Positions 7,487-16,449 of a DNA stretch of 64,000 nucleotides are shown here, in pieces (within the stretch, counting starts at the first letter, position 1; every line of letters starts with the position of its first letter). The position numbers and the translations under genes are program-made. This DNA is from Leadbetterella sp040829825 (GTDB lineage Bacteria > Bacteroidota > Bacteroidia > Cytophagales > Spirosomataceae): NCBI RefSeq assembly GCF_040829825.1, contig NZ_JBFOLH010000006.1, one strand, 5' to 3'. A model generated the notes under the pieces. It did no database searches. It was given only the letters and a program-made list of their open reading frames with translations, and was not told the DNA's origin.

Positions 7487-8716
7487 ATGGACTTAGTGAC
7501 AAGTATTAAAGAGAGTGTTTCTGATGTTGCGGTAAAAAATCTTGCCGCTTACCTGGGTGAAGACATTAACGGAACCAAGCTGGGCCTGGACCTGGGTATA
7601 AGCACTTTCCTGGCAGGAGTAATAAAATTTGCAGCTACAGATAAAACAGGCAGGAACCTGATGGCAATTCTGAATGACGGAGGCCATACGGGGGATATCC
7701 TGAATAACTTTGAAACCTTTTCCGGGAATTCTGAAAAATCCCGGCTGCTGGAAACCATAGGCGGAAATATCGTCAACCACTTTCTGAAAGATAAATCTTC
7801 AGGAATTGCCGAAAAAATTGCCGGTCATGCGGGCATTCAGAAGAGGAGTGCCGATACGCTGCTGCACCTCTCAGCCCCTTTGGTGCTGGGTTTTGTGGGA
7901 AAAAAGGCGAGAGAAGAGAATATGAGTGCCGGAGCCCTGAAAGCCTGCCTTTACGAGGCTACAGATGATGTGTCCGGGGCACTTCCTTCCACCATTCTGC
8001 ATGCGCTTAACCTGCCCCGGTTCAATCGGGGCAAGAGCTCCCCGCTGAGCCATTATAACGCGGTAAAAGAACTCAACAAGGACCGGAAGGGCGAAAACTG
8101 GAGCATGATCCTGCCCTGGGTTCTCCTCCTGTTTGTGGGTGGATTGATCTATTATTTCTCCCGCACAAAAGCAATCAGGGAGCCCCAGGTAGTAGAAAAG
8201 AAGGCGGATGTGCAGCCGTCAGAGATATTTTTACCTGCCGATACCACGGCAGAGACCACCGGCCCGCAAACGGCAACCCCGGCGCCGGCAGCAACCGATA
8301 CGGTTAAGGTTATCCCTGTACCCAAAGAAGTGAAAGAGCCGGTAAATCATAACGAGCCGGTAGCCCGTAAAGAAGAGGTCCCGAAAAAAGAAGCTCCGAA
8401 AAATGTACCGGAGGAAGAGGCTTCTGAAGACACCACCCCGGCAGGCCTGACCGGTGTGCCCGCGGCTGTTTTTGCCCGGAACAGCGCAGAAGTGGTCGGC
8501 GGATCAGCCATCCAGTCGCTCATCACCCCTTTAAAAGAAGGACGGAAGAAGCTGGTACTGACCCCCCTGCGGGGATCGGGGCGCGTGGCCGTTGACCGGG
8601 CGTATGCCATACGCGACTACCTGCTTGAAAACGGGGTTCAGCTCAGCCAGGTGGAAATCGCATCCCCGGGAAAAGGGAAAAACCCGAGCGGCGTAGCCTA
8701 CAGGATCAATAACTGA
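7487..8716 (+). CDS. DUF937 protein with one membrane helix and a C-terminal OmpA-like remnant
   Basis: A 409-residue protein. Residues 1-195 resemble the DUF937 family (hydrophobic helical, with repeats such as GGNIVNHFL and LSAPLVLGFVGKK). A single membrane helix follows (about 206-224, MILPWVLLLFVGGLIYYF), then a Pro/Lys/Glu linker (about 230-325), and a C-terminal part resembling half of an OmpA-like peptidoglycan-binding fold (RAYAIRDYLLENGVQLSQVEIAS). The usual OmpA residues for diaminopimelate binding are not all evident, so wall binding is a guess. Monocistronic, with a good terminator. Function unknown. Confidence 0.7.
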   Translation: MDLVTSIKESVSDVAVKNLAAYLGEDINGTKLGLDLGISTFLAGVIKFAATDKTGRNLMAILNDGGHTGDILNNFETFSGNSEKSRLLETIGGNIVNHFLKDKSSGIAEKIAGHAGIQKRSADTLLHLSAPLVLGFVGKKAREENMSAGALKACLYEATDDVSGALPSTILHALNLPRFNRGKSSPLSHYNAVKELNKDRKGENWSMILPWVLLLFVGGLIYYFSRTKAIREPQVVEKKADVQPSEIFLPADTTAETTGPQTATPAPAATDTVKVIPVPKEVKEPVNHNEPVARKEEVPKKEAPKNVPEEEASEDTTPAGLTGVPAAVFARNSAEVVGGSAIQSLITPLKEGRKKLVLTPLRGSGRVAVDRAYAIRDYLLENGVQLSQVEIASPGKGKNPSGVAYRINN

Positions 8717-8738
8717 AAATAAGGACTAAAATTTACGG

Positions 8739-8775
8739 AAGTGCGTGGGTTCGTTAACGACTCACGCACTTTTTT
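8739..8775 (+). terminator. Intrinsic terminator after the DUF937 gene
   Basis: AAGTGCGTG (8739-8747) pairs with CACGCACTT (8763-8771) and is followed by a T-run. It lies about 20 bp after the stop codon. A -7-like element TATATTTG (8780-8787) for the next gene follows at once. Confidence 0.8.
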
Positions 8776-8874
8776 GTCTTATATTTGTCCCTCGCAATAA
8801 TTTTAATCTGCTTATACGCATAAAGATGCAGGGTTTAACGTCTTTATGAAATAAACATAACCCGGATAATACGT

Positions 8875-10455
8875 ATGAAGAAATTACTTTTTGTAGCTGG
8901 CGTTTTCTTTTCCTCCACATTGCTTGCCCAGAACCTCAAAACACAATTCAACTGGTATAACCTTGATCTCAAAGAAAACGGAGTACGAGGCATCAGCACC
9001 GAAAAAGCCTATCGGGAGCTGCTGAAAAACAGGAAGCACCAGACCGTGCTGGTGGGCGTAATCGACTCCGGTGTGGATATCTACCACGAAGACCTCAAAG
9101 AAAATATCTGGAAAAATCCGAAAGAAATAGCCGGTAACGGTATAGATGACGATCAGAACGGATTCATTGATGACATCAACGGCTGGGACTTCCTGGGCAA
9201 TGCCAAAGGAGAGGATATAGTAGCCGAACAGCTGGAAAGTGTGCGGGTGTACAATACCCTGAAGGAGAAATTCGGTGACAAGCCGGGTAAAAAGCTGATC
9301 AAAAAGAACAAAGCCGACTACGAGCTTATGAACAAGCTCAGGGAAGGCATCGAAAAAGACCGTAAAGAAGCCGAACAATACCTGCCCATGTACCGCAATA
9401 TGCTTAATGCATTGCAGGAAGCCGAGACCATCCTGAAGGCTGCATCGGGCAAAGAAGCCCTCACAGCAGAGGTGGTCAGCGCTCTGAAAGTGGCTGAGCT
9501 GGACCGGAGAGGACGGGCGGCCCGCGAGATGTGGCTGCAGCTGAACGAAATGGGCGGCATTAACGAACTGAAAAGAGGGGCGGAGCATTTTGAAAATCAG
9601 GTAAAATATAACCTGAACTTCGATTACCACCCACGGGCATTGGTAGGTGATAACCTGAAAGAGCTGGAATACGGTAAATACGGTAACAATGAGGTGGTAG
9701 GGCCTGATGCCCTGCACGGTACGCACGTGTCTGGTATTATCGGTGCCGACAGAACCAATAACAAAGGCGTTCTGGGCGTAGCCGATGATGTGAAGATCAT
9801 GGTGATACGGGCCGTTCCTGACGGGGATGAGCGCGACAAAGACGTAGCCAATGCCATCCGCTACGCCGTGGATAACGGGGTGAAAGTCATTAACATGAGC
9901 TTTGGGAAATCGCTTTCACCCGATAAAAAATGGGTGGATGAAGCCGTTAAATATGCCGACTCCAAAGGCGTGCTGCTGGTAGCGGCTGCCGGGAATGACA
10001 ATGCAGATGTGGATACCCAGCCTCAGTACCCCAGCCGCAAGCCGCTGAAGGGTGAAGAATTCAAAAACTGGATTTCTGTAGGAGCCCTGAGCTTTGAAGC
10101 CGGTGAGAAAATGGTGGCTCCGTTTTCTAACTACGGTAAGAAAGGAGTAGACGTTTTTGCACCGGGTGTAGCCATTTACAGCACAACCCCCGGCTCAGAA
10201 TACCAGGAGCTTGACGGCACCAGTATGGCCGCACCGGTGGTAACAGGCCTGGCTGCCATGCTGTTCTCGTACTTTCCTGAGCTTACCCATTACGAAATAA
10301 AAGACATTATCCTGAAATCGGCTGTGAAGCTTCCCGGACAAACCGTGAAAGTAGACGATAAACCGGTTACCCTAGAAGACATCAGCACCACCGGTGGGGT
10401 GGTCAATGCCTATGAAGCCGTTAAAATGGCACTCGAATTAACCGCTGTGAAATAA
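8875..10455 (+). CDS. Secreted subtilisin-like S8 serine peptidase
   Basis: A 526-residue peptidase with signal peptide MKKLLFVAGVFFSSTLLAQ. The catalytic triad can be read directly: D64 in VGVIDSGVD, H284 in LHGTHVSGIIGA and S450 in DGTSMAAPVVTG, with the oxyanion Asn in AAAGNDN. Between Asp and His there is an unusually long stretch of about 220 residues, largely charged and helical (residues about 110-245). There is no evident type IX C-terminal sorting domain, so it is likely periplasmic. It is followed immediately (no gap) by the alternate glmU gene and then holB, so the three are cotranscribed. Confidence 0.9.
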   Translation: MKKLLFVAGVFFSSTLLAQNLKTQFNWYNLDLKENGVRGISTEKAYRELLKNRKHQTVLVGVIDSGVDIYHEDLKENIWKNPKEIAGNGIDDDQNGFIDDINGWDFLGNAKGEDIVAEQLESVRVYNTLKEKFGDKPGKKLIKKNKADYELMNKLREGIEKDRKEAEQYLPMYRNMLNALQEAETILKAASGKEALTAEVVSALKVAELDRRGRAAREMWLQLNEMGGINELKRGAEHFENQVKYNLNFDYHPRALVGDNLKELEYGKYGNNEVVGPDALHGTHVSGIIGADRTNNKGVLGVADDVKIMVIRAVPDGDERDKDVANAIRYAVDNGVKVINMSFGKSLSPDKKWVDEAVKYADSKGVLLVAAAGNDNADVDTQPQYPSRKPLKGEEFKNWISVGALSFEAGEKMVAPFSNYGKKGVDVFAPGVAIYSTTPGSEYQELDGTSMAAPVVTGLAAMLFSYFPELTHYEIKDIILKSAVKLPGQTVKVDDKPVTLEDISTTGGVVNAYEAVKMALELTAVK

Positions 10456-11625
10456 ATGAACCTGATTCTTTTCGATACTCCGGAGTACAGGGACTTCCTG
10501 AAGCCCCTGACGCTCACCCGGCCGGTGGCCGGCCTGCGCTGCGGAGTACTGACACTGACTGAAAAATGGGAGCAGAGGCTGAATAGCCCGGCCTCTTTCC
10601 TGACCGAAGAGTACTTAAAAGAAAAATTTCCTGCCCGGTATACGGCAGATAACCTGTATGTCAACGCCTCCTGCCTGCCCGATGCAGCGCTGGTTCGCGC
10701 CGTGCGGGCGTTAAATACCGGGGAAAGCATCTATGCCGGAAACGACCTCATTGCCCTCAGAACCGCTGATCACCTGGACTACGGGTTTGAACCGGCAAAA
10801 AAAGGCAGGGCGTACGAAGAGCCCGTTTCTTTTGTGCGTGAGCTGCCGCACCTGTTCCTGAACAACGGGCCGCAGATAGAGGTTGATTATGCGCTGCTGA
10901 GCGCGAACCGGCCCTCGGAGAAAATTACCGACCCGCATACCGCCATATACAGGGAAGACCGTGTTTTTACGGGCAGCAATGTACAGGTACGGGCAGCTAT
11001 CATCAATGCAGAAGCCGGCCCGGTGTATATCGATGACGACGCCATTATCCAGGAAGGAGCCATCATCATCGGTCCTGTGGCCATCGGCAGGAATGCAATG
11101 GTGGCGTTCGGGGCAAAAATCCGCTCCAACACCACCATCGGGCCTTTTTGCCGGGTTGGGGGTGAAGTGGGTAACTCGGTCTTTCATGCCTATTCCAACA
11201 AAGCGCATGACGGTTTCCTCGGGAATTCCTATATAGGCGAATGGTGTAACCTGGGCGCCAATACCAACAATTCCAACCTGAAAAACAATTACAAATCCGT
11301 TAGCCTGTACTCGTATGCCTTAAACGGGTTTTACGATACAGGGGAGATTTTCTGCGGGACCTTCCTGGGCGATTACACCAAAGCTGGCATCAGCACCATG
11401 TTTAATACCGGTACGGTGGCCGGTGTGTGCAGCAATATTTACGGCAGCGGTTTCCAGGAAAAATTTATACCGGGTTTTACCTGGGGCGGCAAAGCAGAAG
11501 GGTACCAGCCTTATCGCTTTGACAAAGCAGTGGAAGTGATCGGGGCTACCATGTCCAGGAGATCGCAGTCGCTGGACGGGAAAGACCTGAACATATTGAA
11601 ATACATTGCCGAAAACCGGTTATGA
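10456..11625 (+). CDS. GlmU-like sugar-phosphate nucleotidyltransferase, Bacteroidota alternate form
   Basis: A 389-residue protein with two parts. The N-terminus (1-150) begins MNLILFDTPEYRDFLKPLTLTRP, with LTRPVAGLRCG in place of the usual GxGTRM nucleotidyltransferase motif. The C-terminal half (about 170-389) is a left-handed beta-helix of hexapeptide repeats (PVYIDDDAIIQEGAIIIGPVAI and following). This matches the alternate bacterial GlmU family thought to make UDP-GlcNAc for cell wall synthesis; that role is known for the family only by inference. It starts directly after the peptidase stop and overlaps holB by 4 bp. Confidence 0.82.
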   Translation: MNLILFDTPEYRDFLKPLTLTRPVAGLRCGVLTLTEKWEQRLNSPASFLTEEYLKEKFPARYTADNLYVNASCLPDAALVRAVRALNTGESIYAGNDLIALRTADHLDYGFEPAKKGRAYEEPVSFVRELPHLFLNNGPQIEVDYALLSANRPSEKITDPHTAIYREDRVFTGSNVQVRAAIINAEAGPVYIDDDAIIQEGAIIIGPVAIGRNAMVAFGAKIRSNTTIGPFCRVGGEVGNSVFHAYSNKAHDGFLGNSYIGEWCNLGANTNNSNLKNNYKSVSLYSYALNGFYDTGEIFCGTFLGDYTKAGISTMFNTGTVAGVCSNIYGSGFQEKFIPGFTWGGKAEGYQPYRFDKAVEVIGATMSRRSQSLDGKDLNILKYIAENRL

Positions 11626-12725
11626 GGTGGGCTGAAATACCAGGACTGAGCGAGATCAAAGAACGGCTTACCGATTCGGTCAGGCGGGGAAATGTTGCGC
11701 ATGCCCTCTTGTTTGACGGCAGAAGCGGCAGCGCGGCATTACCGATGGCCCTGGCCTTTGCTACCTACATCAATTGCAGCCACCGCACCGGTGAAGACTC
11801 CTGCGGGCAATGCGCCAGCTGCAGCAAATACGATAAGCTGGTTCATCCTGACCTGTCGTTTACATTTCCTACGGCAGGCGGTAAAAAAGTTCTTTCGGAA
11901 AACTTCATGGCCGAATGGCGCGAGTTCGTCAAAGAAAATCCGTTCGGGTCGTATTCCGACTGGCTGAACCGCATCGGTATCCGGCAGGGAAACATCCCGG
12001 TAGAAGAATCCCGGCAGATCATCCAGAACCTTTCCCTGAAATCGTATGAAGGCGGGTATAAAGTGGTCGTGATCTGGAATGTGGAATCCATGGCGGCCCC
12101 GGCTGCCAATGCCTTGCTGAAAATCCTGGAAGAGCCGCCGGAAAAGACCCTCTTCCTGCTCATCACTTCTGACTATAACCGCCTGTTGCCTACCATCCAG
12201 TCGCGCGTACAGCGGGTGGCCGTACGGGAGCTGGACGAAGAAGAAATGGTCGGTTTCCTGGCAGAGCGGCACGGGCTCACCCGGGAGCGGGCCACCCGGA
12301 TCGCCTTCCTGACCGAAGGAAACATCAACCTGGCTCTAAGCCACCTGGGACGGGAAGAAACAGACCATAAAGAATGGTTTGTGAACTGGATGCGCTACTG
12401 TTTTGTGTTTGACCTGGCTAAGCTGGTGCCGGTTGCCGACCGCTTCGACGAATTCTCAAAAGAAGAGCAAAAAAATATCCTGGAATACGGGCTGAAAATT
12501 TTACGGGAGATCTACCTGGAAAACATCGGCCTGGGCCACATGATCAAACTGGAAAACGATGAGCTGACCTTCGTTCAGAAATTTTCCAAAGTTTTCCGGT
12601 TTGAAAACATCGATAAAATTTCCGGGGCCATCTCCGAAGCCATGATGCACATAGAGCGCAACGTACGGGCAAAAATCGTATTCATGGACCTCTCGCTGAC
12701 CATGGCGGCACTCATCAAAAAATAA
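11622..12725 (+). CDS. holB: DNA polymerase III clamp-loader subunit delta prime
   Basis: Part of the clamp loader that places the sliding clamp on DNA. The 367-residue product has the AAA fold of DnaX/HolB proteins: a degenerate P-loop (LFDGRSGSAALPMALAFA, residues about 29-46, without the GKT of ATP-binding subunits), a zinc module (CSHRTGEDSCGQCASC, about 52-67), the Walker-B-like region ANALLKILEEPPE and the IQSRVQR segment in the place of the SRC motif. Missing P-loop residues are normal for delta prime. It overlaps the upstream gene by 4 bp. Confidence 0.88.
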   Translation: MRWAEIPGLSEIKERLTDSVRRGNVAHALLFDGRSGSAALPMALAFATYINCSHRTGEDSCGQCASCSKYDKLVHPDLSFTFPTAGGKKVLSENFMAEWREFVKENPFGSYSDWLNRIGIRQGNIPVEESRQIIQNLSLKSYEGGYKVVVIWNVESMAAPAANALLKILEEPPEKTLFLLITSDYNRLLPTIQSRVQRVAVRELDEEEMVGFLAERHGLTRERATRIAFLTEGNINLALSHLGREETDHKEWFVNWMRYCFVFDLAKLVPVADRFDEFSKEEQKNILEYGLKILREIYLENIGLGHMIKLENDELTFVQKFSKVFRFENIDKISGAISEAMMHIERNVRAKIVFMDLSLTMAALIKK

Positions 12726-12813
12726 ACCCCTCCCCAGAGTACACAGTACCAGTTACATAGAACCGAAAAAAATTAAGTGACCAAATGAACGATTGACGGT
12801 CTAAAGTTAAAAC

Positions 12814-12843
12814 ACCCGGAAAAAAATGGGTTTTTTCACGGGT
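12814..12843 (+). terminator. Hairpin after holB
   Basis: ACCCG plus GAAAAAA pairs with TTTTTTC, a bulged A, and CGGGT around a TGGG loop. There is no T-run after the stem, so it may only be a weak terminator or a 3' stabilising hairpin. The rest of 12726-12893 shows no coding signs. Confidence 0.45.
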
Positions 12844-12873
12844 TGCGCATTGTTTAATATAGACGTATTTTTG
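12843..12873 (+). promoter_or_regulatory. Promoter of the 43-residue membrane smORF
   Basis: TTG (12843-12845), 20-bp spacer, TATTTTTG (12866-12873), then C. This matches the Bacteroidota promoter form, and the likely start near 12881 is about 13 nt before the smORF ATG. Confidence 0.55.
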
Positions 12874-12893
12874 CACTTAAAACATTTTCTGAT

Positions 12894-13025
12894 ATGCTGG
12901 GCAACTTTGAAGGTATCGGGATCTTTCTAAGCAGACTGGATGTTTTGTTTATTTTACCACTTCTGTTAATACTGTTTGTATATGAAGTGATAAACATGAT
13001 GAAATCACGGAAAACGGATAAATAA
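12894..13025 (+). CDS. Small single-pass membrane protein, 43 residues
   Basis: A short open frame beginning MLGNFEGIGIFLSRLD, followed by a very hydrophobic helix (VLFILPLLLILFVYEVI, residues 17-33) and a basic tail (KSRKTDK). It has its own promoter-like element just upstream and an intrinsic terminator just downstream, so it looks like a complete small transcription unit. A cytoplasmic basic C-terminus is predicted by the positive-inside rule. I do not recognise a family. Coding status is inferred from composition and flanking signals only. Confidence 0.55.
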   Translation: MLGNFEGIGIFLSRLDVLFILPLLLILFVYEVINMMKSRKTDK

Positions 13026-13058
13026 ATATTCTATAATGGTTAGGGTTAATTGCAAAGG

Positions 13059-13090
13059 GCCGGCTGGTTATGCCGGCGTTTTTGTTTTAT
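13059..13090 (+). terminator. Intrinsic terminator after the smORF
   Basis: GCCGGC (13059-13064) pairs with GCCGGC (13072-13077) around a 7-nt loop and is followed by a T-rich run. It lies 33 bp past the smORF stop and before the ABC-F gene. Confidence 0.75.
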
Positions 13091-13154
13091 ATCCGCACAA
13101 AACCCCTGAGAATTGACCGTAACCGTGTAATTTTGTAGACTTTTTTGTTATCCT

Positions 13155-15059
13155 ATGCTGAATATTAATAACCTGTCGTTTTATTTCGGAGGCAGGGCCA
13201 TTTTTGAAGATGCCAACCTGCAGGTGAAACCCAAAGACAAGATCGGGCTGATCGGCCTGAACGGGAAAGGGAAATCCACCCTGCTGAAGCTGATTGTGGG
13301 CGAATACCAGCCCGATGCGGGCAGTATCTCGAAATCAGGCGACTGTACCATCGGCTTCCTGAACCAGGACCTGCTGTCTTACCAGACCGAAGATTCCATT
13401 CTTACCGTGGCCATGGAAGGGTTTGAGCGGGAGCTGCAGCTTCAGAAAGAAATAGATGTGGTGCTTCATGAGATGGAAACCAACTACCGCGATGAGCTGG
13501 TAGAAAAGCTGGGCACGCTCCAGCATGAATTTGACCTGCTGGACGGCTATACCATCCAGTCGAAAGCAGAAGAAATACTGGAAGGACTGGGTTTCCGTAC
13601 AGAAGAGCTCTCCAAGCCCCTGAAAGAATTCTCCGGGGGGTGGCGGATGCGTGTCATGCTGGCCAAGCTGCTGCTGTCCAGGCCTTCGGTGCTGCTGCTG
13701 GATGAGCCCACCAACCACCTCGACCTTCCTTCCATCCAATGGGTGGAAAAATACATCGCCAACTATGAAAATGCGGTGATCGTGGTTTCCCATGACCGCC
13801 AGTTCCTGGATAACGTATGTACTATTACCGTGGAGGTAACCAACAACAAGCTGGTTTATTATCCCGGCAACTACAGCTTTTTTGTAGAAGAAAAAGCGCT
13901 CCGGAACGAGATTCAGAAAGGCGCATTTGAGAACCAGCAGGCGCAGATACGGCAAACCGAGCGCTTTATAGAAAGATTTAAAGCCAAGGCCACCAAGGCC
14001 CGGCAGGTGCAGTCGAGGGTGAAAGCCCTGAACCGTATGGAGCTCATTGACGATGTCATTGATGAAACGGCCAGGGTGCATTTCCGGTTTAAATTCGGTA
14101 CCCAGCCCGGCCGGCATGTGATGGAGCTGAACCATGTATCCAAAGCTTACGGCGATAAGGTCATCTTAAAAAATACCTCTGCTACCATAGAGCGCGGCGA
14201 TAAGATCGTGCTGATCGGTGCAAACGGGAAAGGAAAATCCACCCTACTGCGCATCATTGCCGGCACCGAGCCTGTGCAGGGAGAGCGCAAGCTGGGCCAT
14301 AACGTTAATTTCTCCTTCTATGCCCAGCACCAGCTGGAATCGCTGCACCTCGATGAAACCCTTCTCGAAGAGCTGAAGTATGCCGACGGCTCCAAGAGCG
14401 AAACCGAGCTCCGGTCGGTTTTGGGCTGTTTCCTCTTTACCGGCGATGAGGTCTTCAAAAAGATCAAGGTACTCTCCGGCGGGGAGAAGTCGCGTGTGGC
14501 GCTGGCCAAGATCCTGATCTCCGAAGCCAATTTCCTGCTGCTGGATGAGCCTACCAACCACCTCGACATGCAGTCGGTCAATATCCTGGTGCAGGCGCTG
14601 GATCAGTATGAAGGCACCTATGTGGTGGTCTCGCACGACCGCCATTTTATCTCGCAGGTCTCCAACAAGGTATGGTACATTGAAGATAACGAAATAAAGC
14701 AATACCCCGGCAGCTACGAGGAATTTGCCACCTGGATGGAAGAGCAGGGCAGAACCCTGGATGAGCCGGTGAAGAAAGCCGCAAAACCGGCCGCTTCGGC
14801 CGGAAAAAAGGCCCCGGTTCAGGCTTCGGCTACCGATCTGAAAAAGCTGGAGAAGGAAATCGGGCAGATCGAGGAGGAGATTACCCGGAAAGAAGAAGAA
14901 GTGTCTCAGCTGGAGCTGGAAATGACCCGGGAAGAAATATTTTCAGACGAAAGCAGGCTGAAACAGCTGAACCGGCGTTATACCGAATCGAAAACCCGGC
15001 TGGAAGACCTGCACGGGTTATGGGAAATGAAAGTTACCGAGCTGGATGAAGCCCGGTGA
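13155..15059 (+). CDS. ABC-F family ATPase (Uup/EttA-like)
   Basis: A 634-residue soluble protein with two ATP-binding cassettes and no membrane segment. Walker A motifs are GLNGKGKST (residues about 34-42) and GANGKGKST (about 355-363). The ABC signatures are FSGGWRMRV and LSGGEKSRVAL, and both cassettes have LLLDEPTNHLD. The linker carries the basic helical arm (RQTERFIERFKAKATKARQVQ). A C-terminal coiled coil (about 560-630) resembles Uup. Such proteins act on ribosomes or, for Uup, on DNA or ribosome-linked functions; which applies is unclear. A -7 element TAATTTTG sits at 13128-13135. Confidence 0.9.
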   Translation: MLNINNLSFYFGGRAIFEDANLQVKPKDKIGLIGLNGKGKSTLLKLIVGEYQPDAGSISKSGDCTIGFLNQDLLSYQTEDSILTVAMEGFERELQLQKEIDVVLHEMETNYRDELVEKLGTLQHEFDLLDGYTIQSKAEEILEGLGFRTEELSKPLKEFSGGWRMRVMLAKLLLSRPSVLLLDEPTNHLDLPSIQWVEKYIANYENAVIVVSHDRQFLDNVCTITVEVTNNKLVYYPGNYSFFVEEKALRNEIQKGAFENQQAQIRQTERFIERFKAKATKARQVQSRVKALNRMELIDDVIDETARVHFRFKFGTQPGRHVMELNHVSKAYGDKVILKNTSATIERGDKIVLIGANGKGKSTLLRIIAGTEPVQGERKLGHNVNFSFYAQHQLESLHLDETLLEELKYADGSKSETELRSVLGCFLFTGDEVFKKIKVLSGGEKSRVALAKILISEANFLLLDEPTNHLDMQSVNILVQALDQYEGTYVVVSHDRHFISQVSNKVWYIEDNEIKQYPGSYEEFATWMEEQGRTLDEPVKKAAKPAASAGKKAPVQASATDLKKLEKEIGQIEEEITRKEEEVSQLELEMTREEIFSDESRLKQLNRRYTESKTRLEDLHGLWEMKVTELDEAR

Positions 15060-15063
15060 AATA

Positions 15064-15122
15064 GCCATGAGTTATCAGCCGTCAGCTAAGAGCTATCAGC
15101 AGTTCTCAGCTCATAGCTTAAA
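15064..15122 (+). repeat. Degenerate heptamer repeat (CAGCTAT-type), copy 1
   Basis: Roughly 7-bp-periodic phrases (CAGCCGT, CAGCTAA, GAGCTAT, CAGCAGT and so on) fill the space between the ABC-F stop and the exported-protein start. The repeat ends with GCTTAAAGTTTATACACATG, whose last three bases are the start codon of the next gene. A second copy of this arrangement occurs at 43428-43536. Confidence 0.7.
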
Positions 15123-15132
15123 GTTTATACAC

Positions 15133-16374
15133 ATGAAGAGAGCCATCATCGCCGTGATCCTGCTGCTTTCGGGAGAAAGCCGGGCGCAGCAGCCGTATGA
15201 AGAGTTTACCCAAAGCGAGTCGCTGAAAACCATCACCCTGTATGCATTTGCCCGGGGCGACCGGCCGGAAACGCGTTACCTGAACCCGCCGGTGGCCGAC
15301 CTTCAGAATGCAGGCCAGCAGATCGTCCTGGAATTTGATGACCTCCGGGCCCGGTTCTCCCAGTATAAGGTGAGAATCATGCATTGTGAGGCAGACTGGA
15401 CCCGCTCACGCCTGCTCGACATGGAATACCTCACCGGCATCAATGAATTTTTCCTGAACGACTTCCAGGTCTCTCAAAACACCAAAGTGCCGTACTATCA
15501 CTACCGTTTTGTAGTACCTAAACCCACCATTTCCGGTAATTTTGTACTCCAGCTCTTTGAAAATGACGAGCTGGTTGTGCAAAGGAAATTCTGGATTTAC
15601 GAAAACCAGGTCAATATCGTTGCCTCTGTGAACCCGGCCCGCGACCCTGAATTCTGGAAAACCCATCAGCAGCTCGATCTCAAAATAGACCTGGGCAATT
15701 ACCGGATCGGTATCCCCCGGCGTGAGCTGAAAGTGTACCTGCGGTTTAACCGGAACCAGTGGAAAGAAGTGAATAACGACGACCTGGCAAGCTCGGGGAG
15801 AAACACCTTTACCCTCCAGCCCTTCAATAATGACTATCTCTTTCCTGCCGGAAATGAATTCCGTTACCTGGATATCAGCAGCAACATCAGCCGGGGACAG
15901 AACGTGAAAGAGATCGTTCGCGGCAGGCCTGACGACGTCTTCACCAACCCCCAGCTGAGCCGCTCCGGAACCAACTTTGTGGATGCCTATGACAATGACG
16001 GTGGCCTGGTGATCGCCAACCGCGACGGCGGCGATGCCGACACCGGCTCGGATTACGTAAACGTATTTTTCCGGCTGACGCCCGGCCACTACCCCGATAA
16101 CACCGAACCCGTGCTTTACGGAAAGCTGACCGACTGGCAGTACCTGCCCCTGGAATTTGATGCAGAATCAGGCTTTCTGCAGCATGTACTGCTCCTTAAA
16201 AACGGCGTTTACGACTTCGCCTTCGGCCTGCAGAACACGCTTACGGGTGAAACAGACCGCAGCTATTTTGAAGGCAACTTCCAGCAGGCGGGCAATACCT
16301 ACGAGATCTTTGTTTACCAGGCTGTTCCCGGAAAACGCGCTATCAGCCTCATCGGGTACCAGGTAACCCAATAA
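15133..16374 (+). CDS. DUF5103 protein, type IX secretion system plug-like
   Basis: A 413-residue exported protein with signal peptide MKRAIIAVILLLSGESRAQ. The body matches the DUF5103 family (SLKTITLYAFARGDRPETRY near residue 30; RIMHCEADWTRSRLLDMEY; WIYENQVNIVASVNPARDPE). A member in Flavobacterium has been described as the plug of the SprA translocon, so the presence of a type IX system is likely even though no other por/gld/spr genes are in this window. The frame stays open upstream to 15046 inside the ABC-F gene and the repeat, but the ATG at 15133 gives the signal peptide. Confidence 0.85.
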   Translation: MKRAIIAVILLLSGESRAQQPYEEFTQSESLKTITLYAFARGDRPETRYLNPPVADLQNAGQQIVLEFDDLRARFSQYKVRIMHCEADWTRSRLLDMEYLTGINEFFLNDFQVSQNTKVPYYHYRFVVPKPTISGNFVLQLFENDELVVQRKFWIYENQVNIVASVNPARDPEFWKTHQQLDLKIDLGNYRIGIPRRELKVYLRFNRNQWKEVNNDDLASSGRNTFTLQPFNNDYLFPAGNEFRYLDISSNISRGQNVKEIVRGRPDDVFTNPQLSRSGTNFVDAYDNDGGLVIANRDGGDADTGSDYVNVFFRLTPGHYPDNTEPVLYGKLTDWQYLPLEFDAESGFLQHVLLLKNGVYDFAFGLQNTLTGETDRSYFEGNFQQAGNTYEIFVYQAVPGKRAISLIGYQVTQ

Positions 16375-16449
16375 GCTATACCCCTCGAATGTAGTCCGGA
16401 GGTTTAGCGCCGGTCTATGAATAAAGGCCCGGCAGAATCTGAAAGACCG

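Noticed and set aside
8875..10455. Type IX secretion C-terminal domain on the S8 peptidase
   Set aside because: The protein ends in the catalytic domain (AYEAVKMALELTAVK) with no extra beta-sandwich domain.
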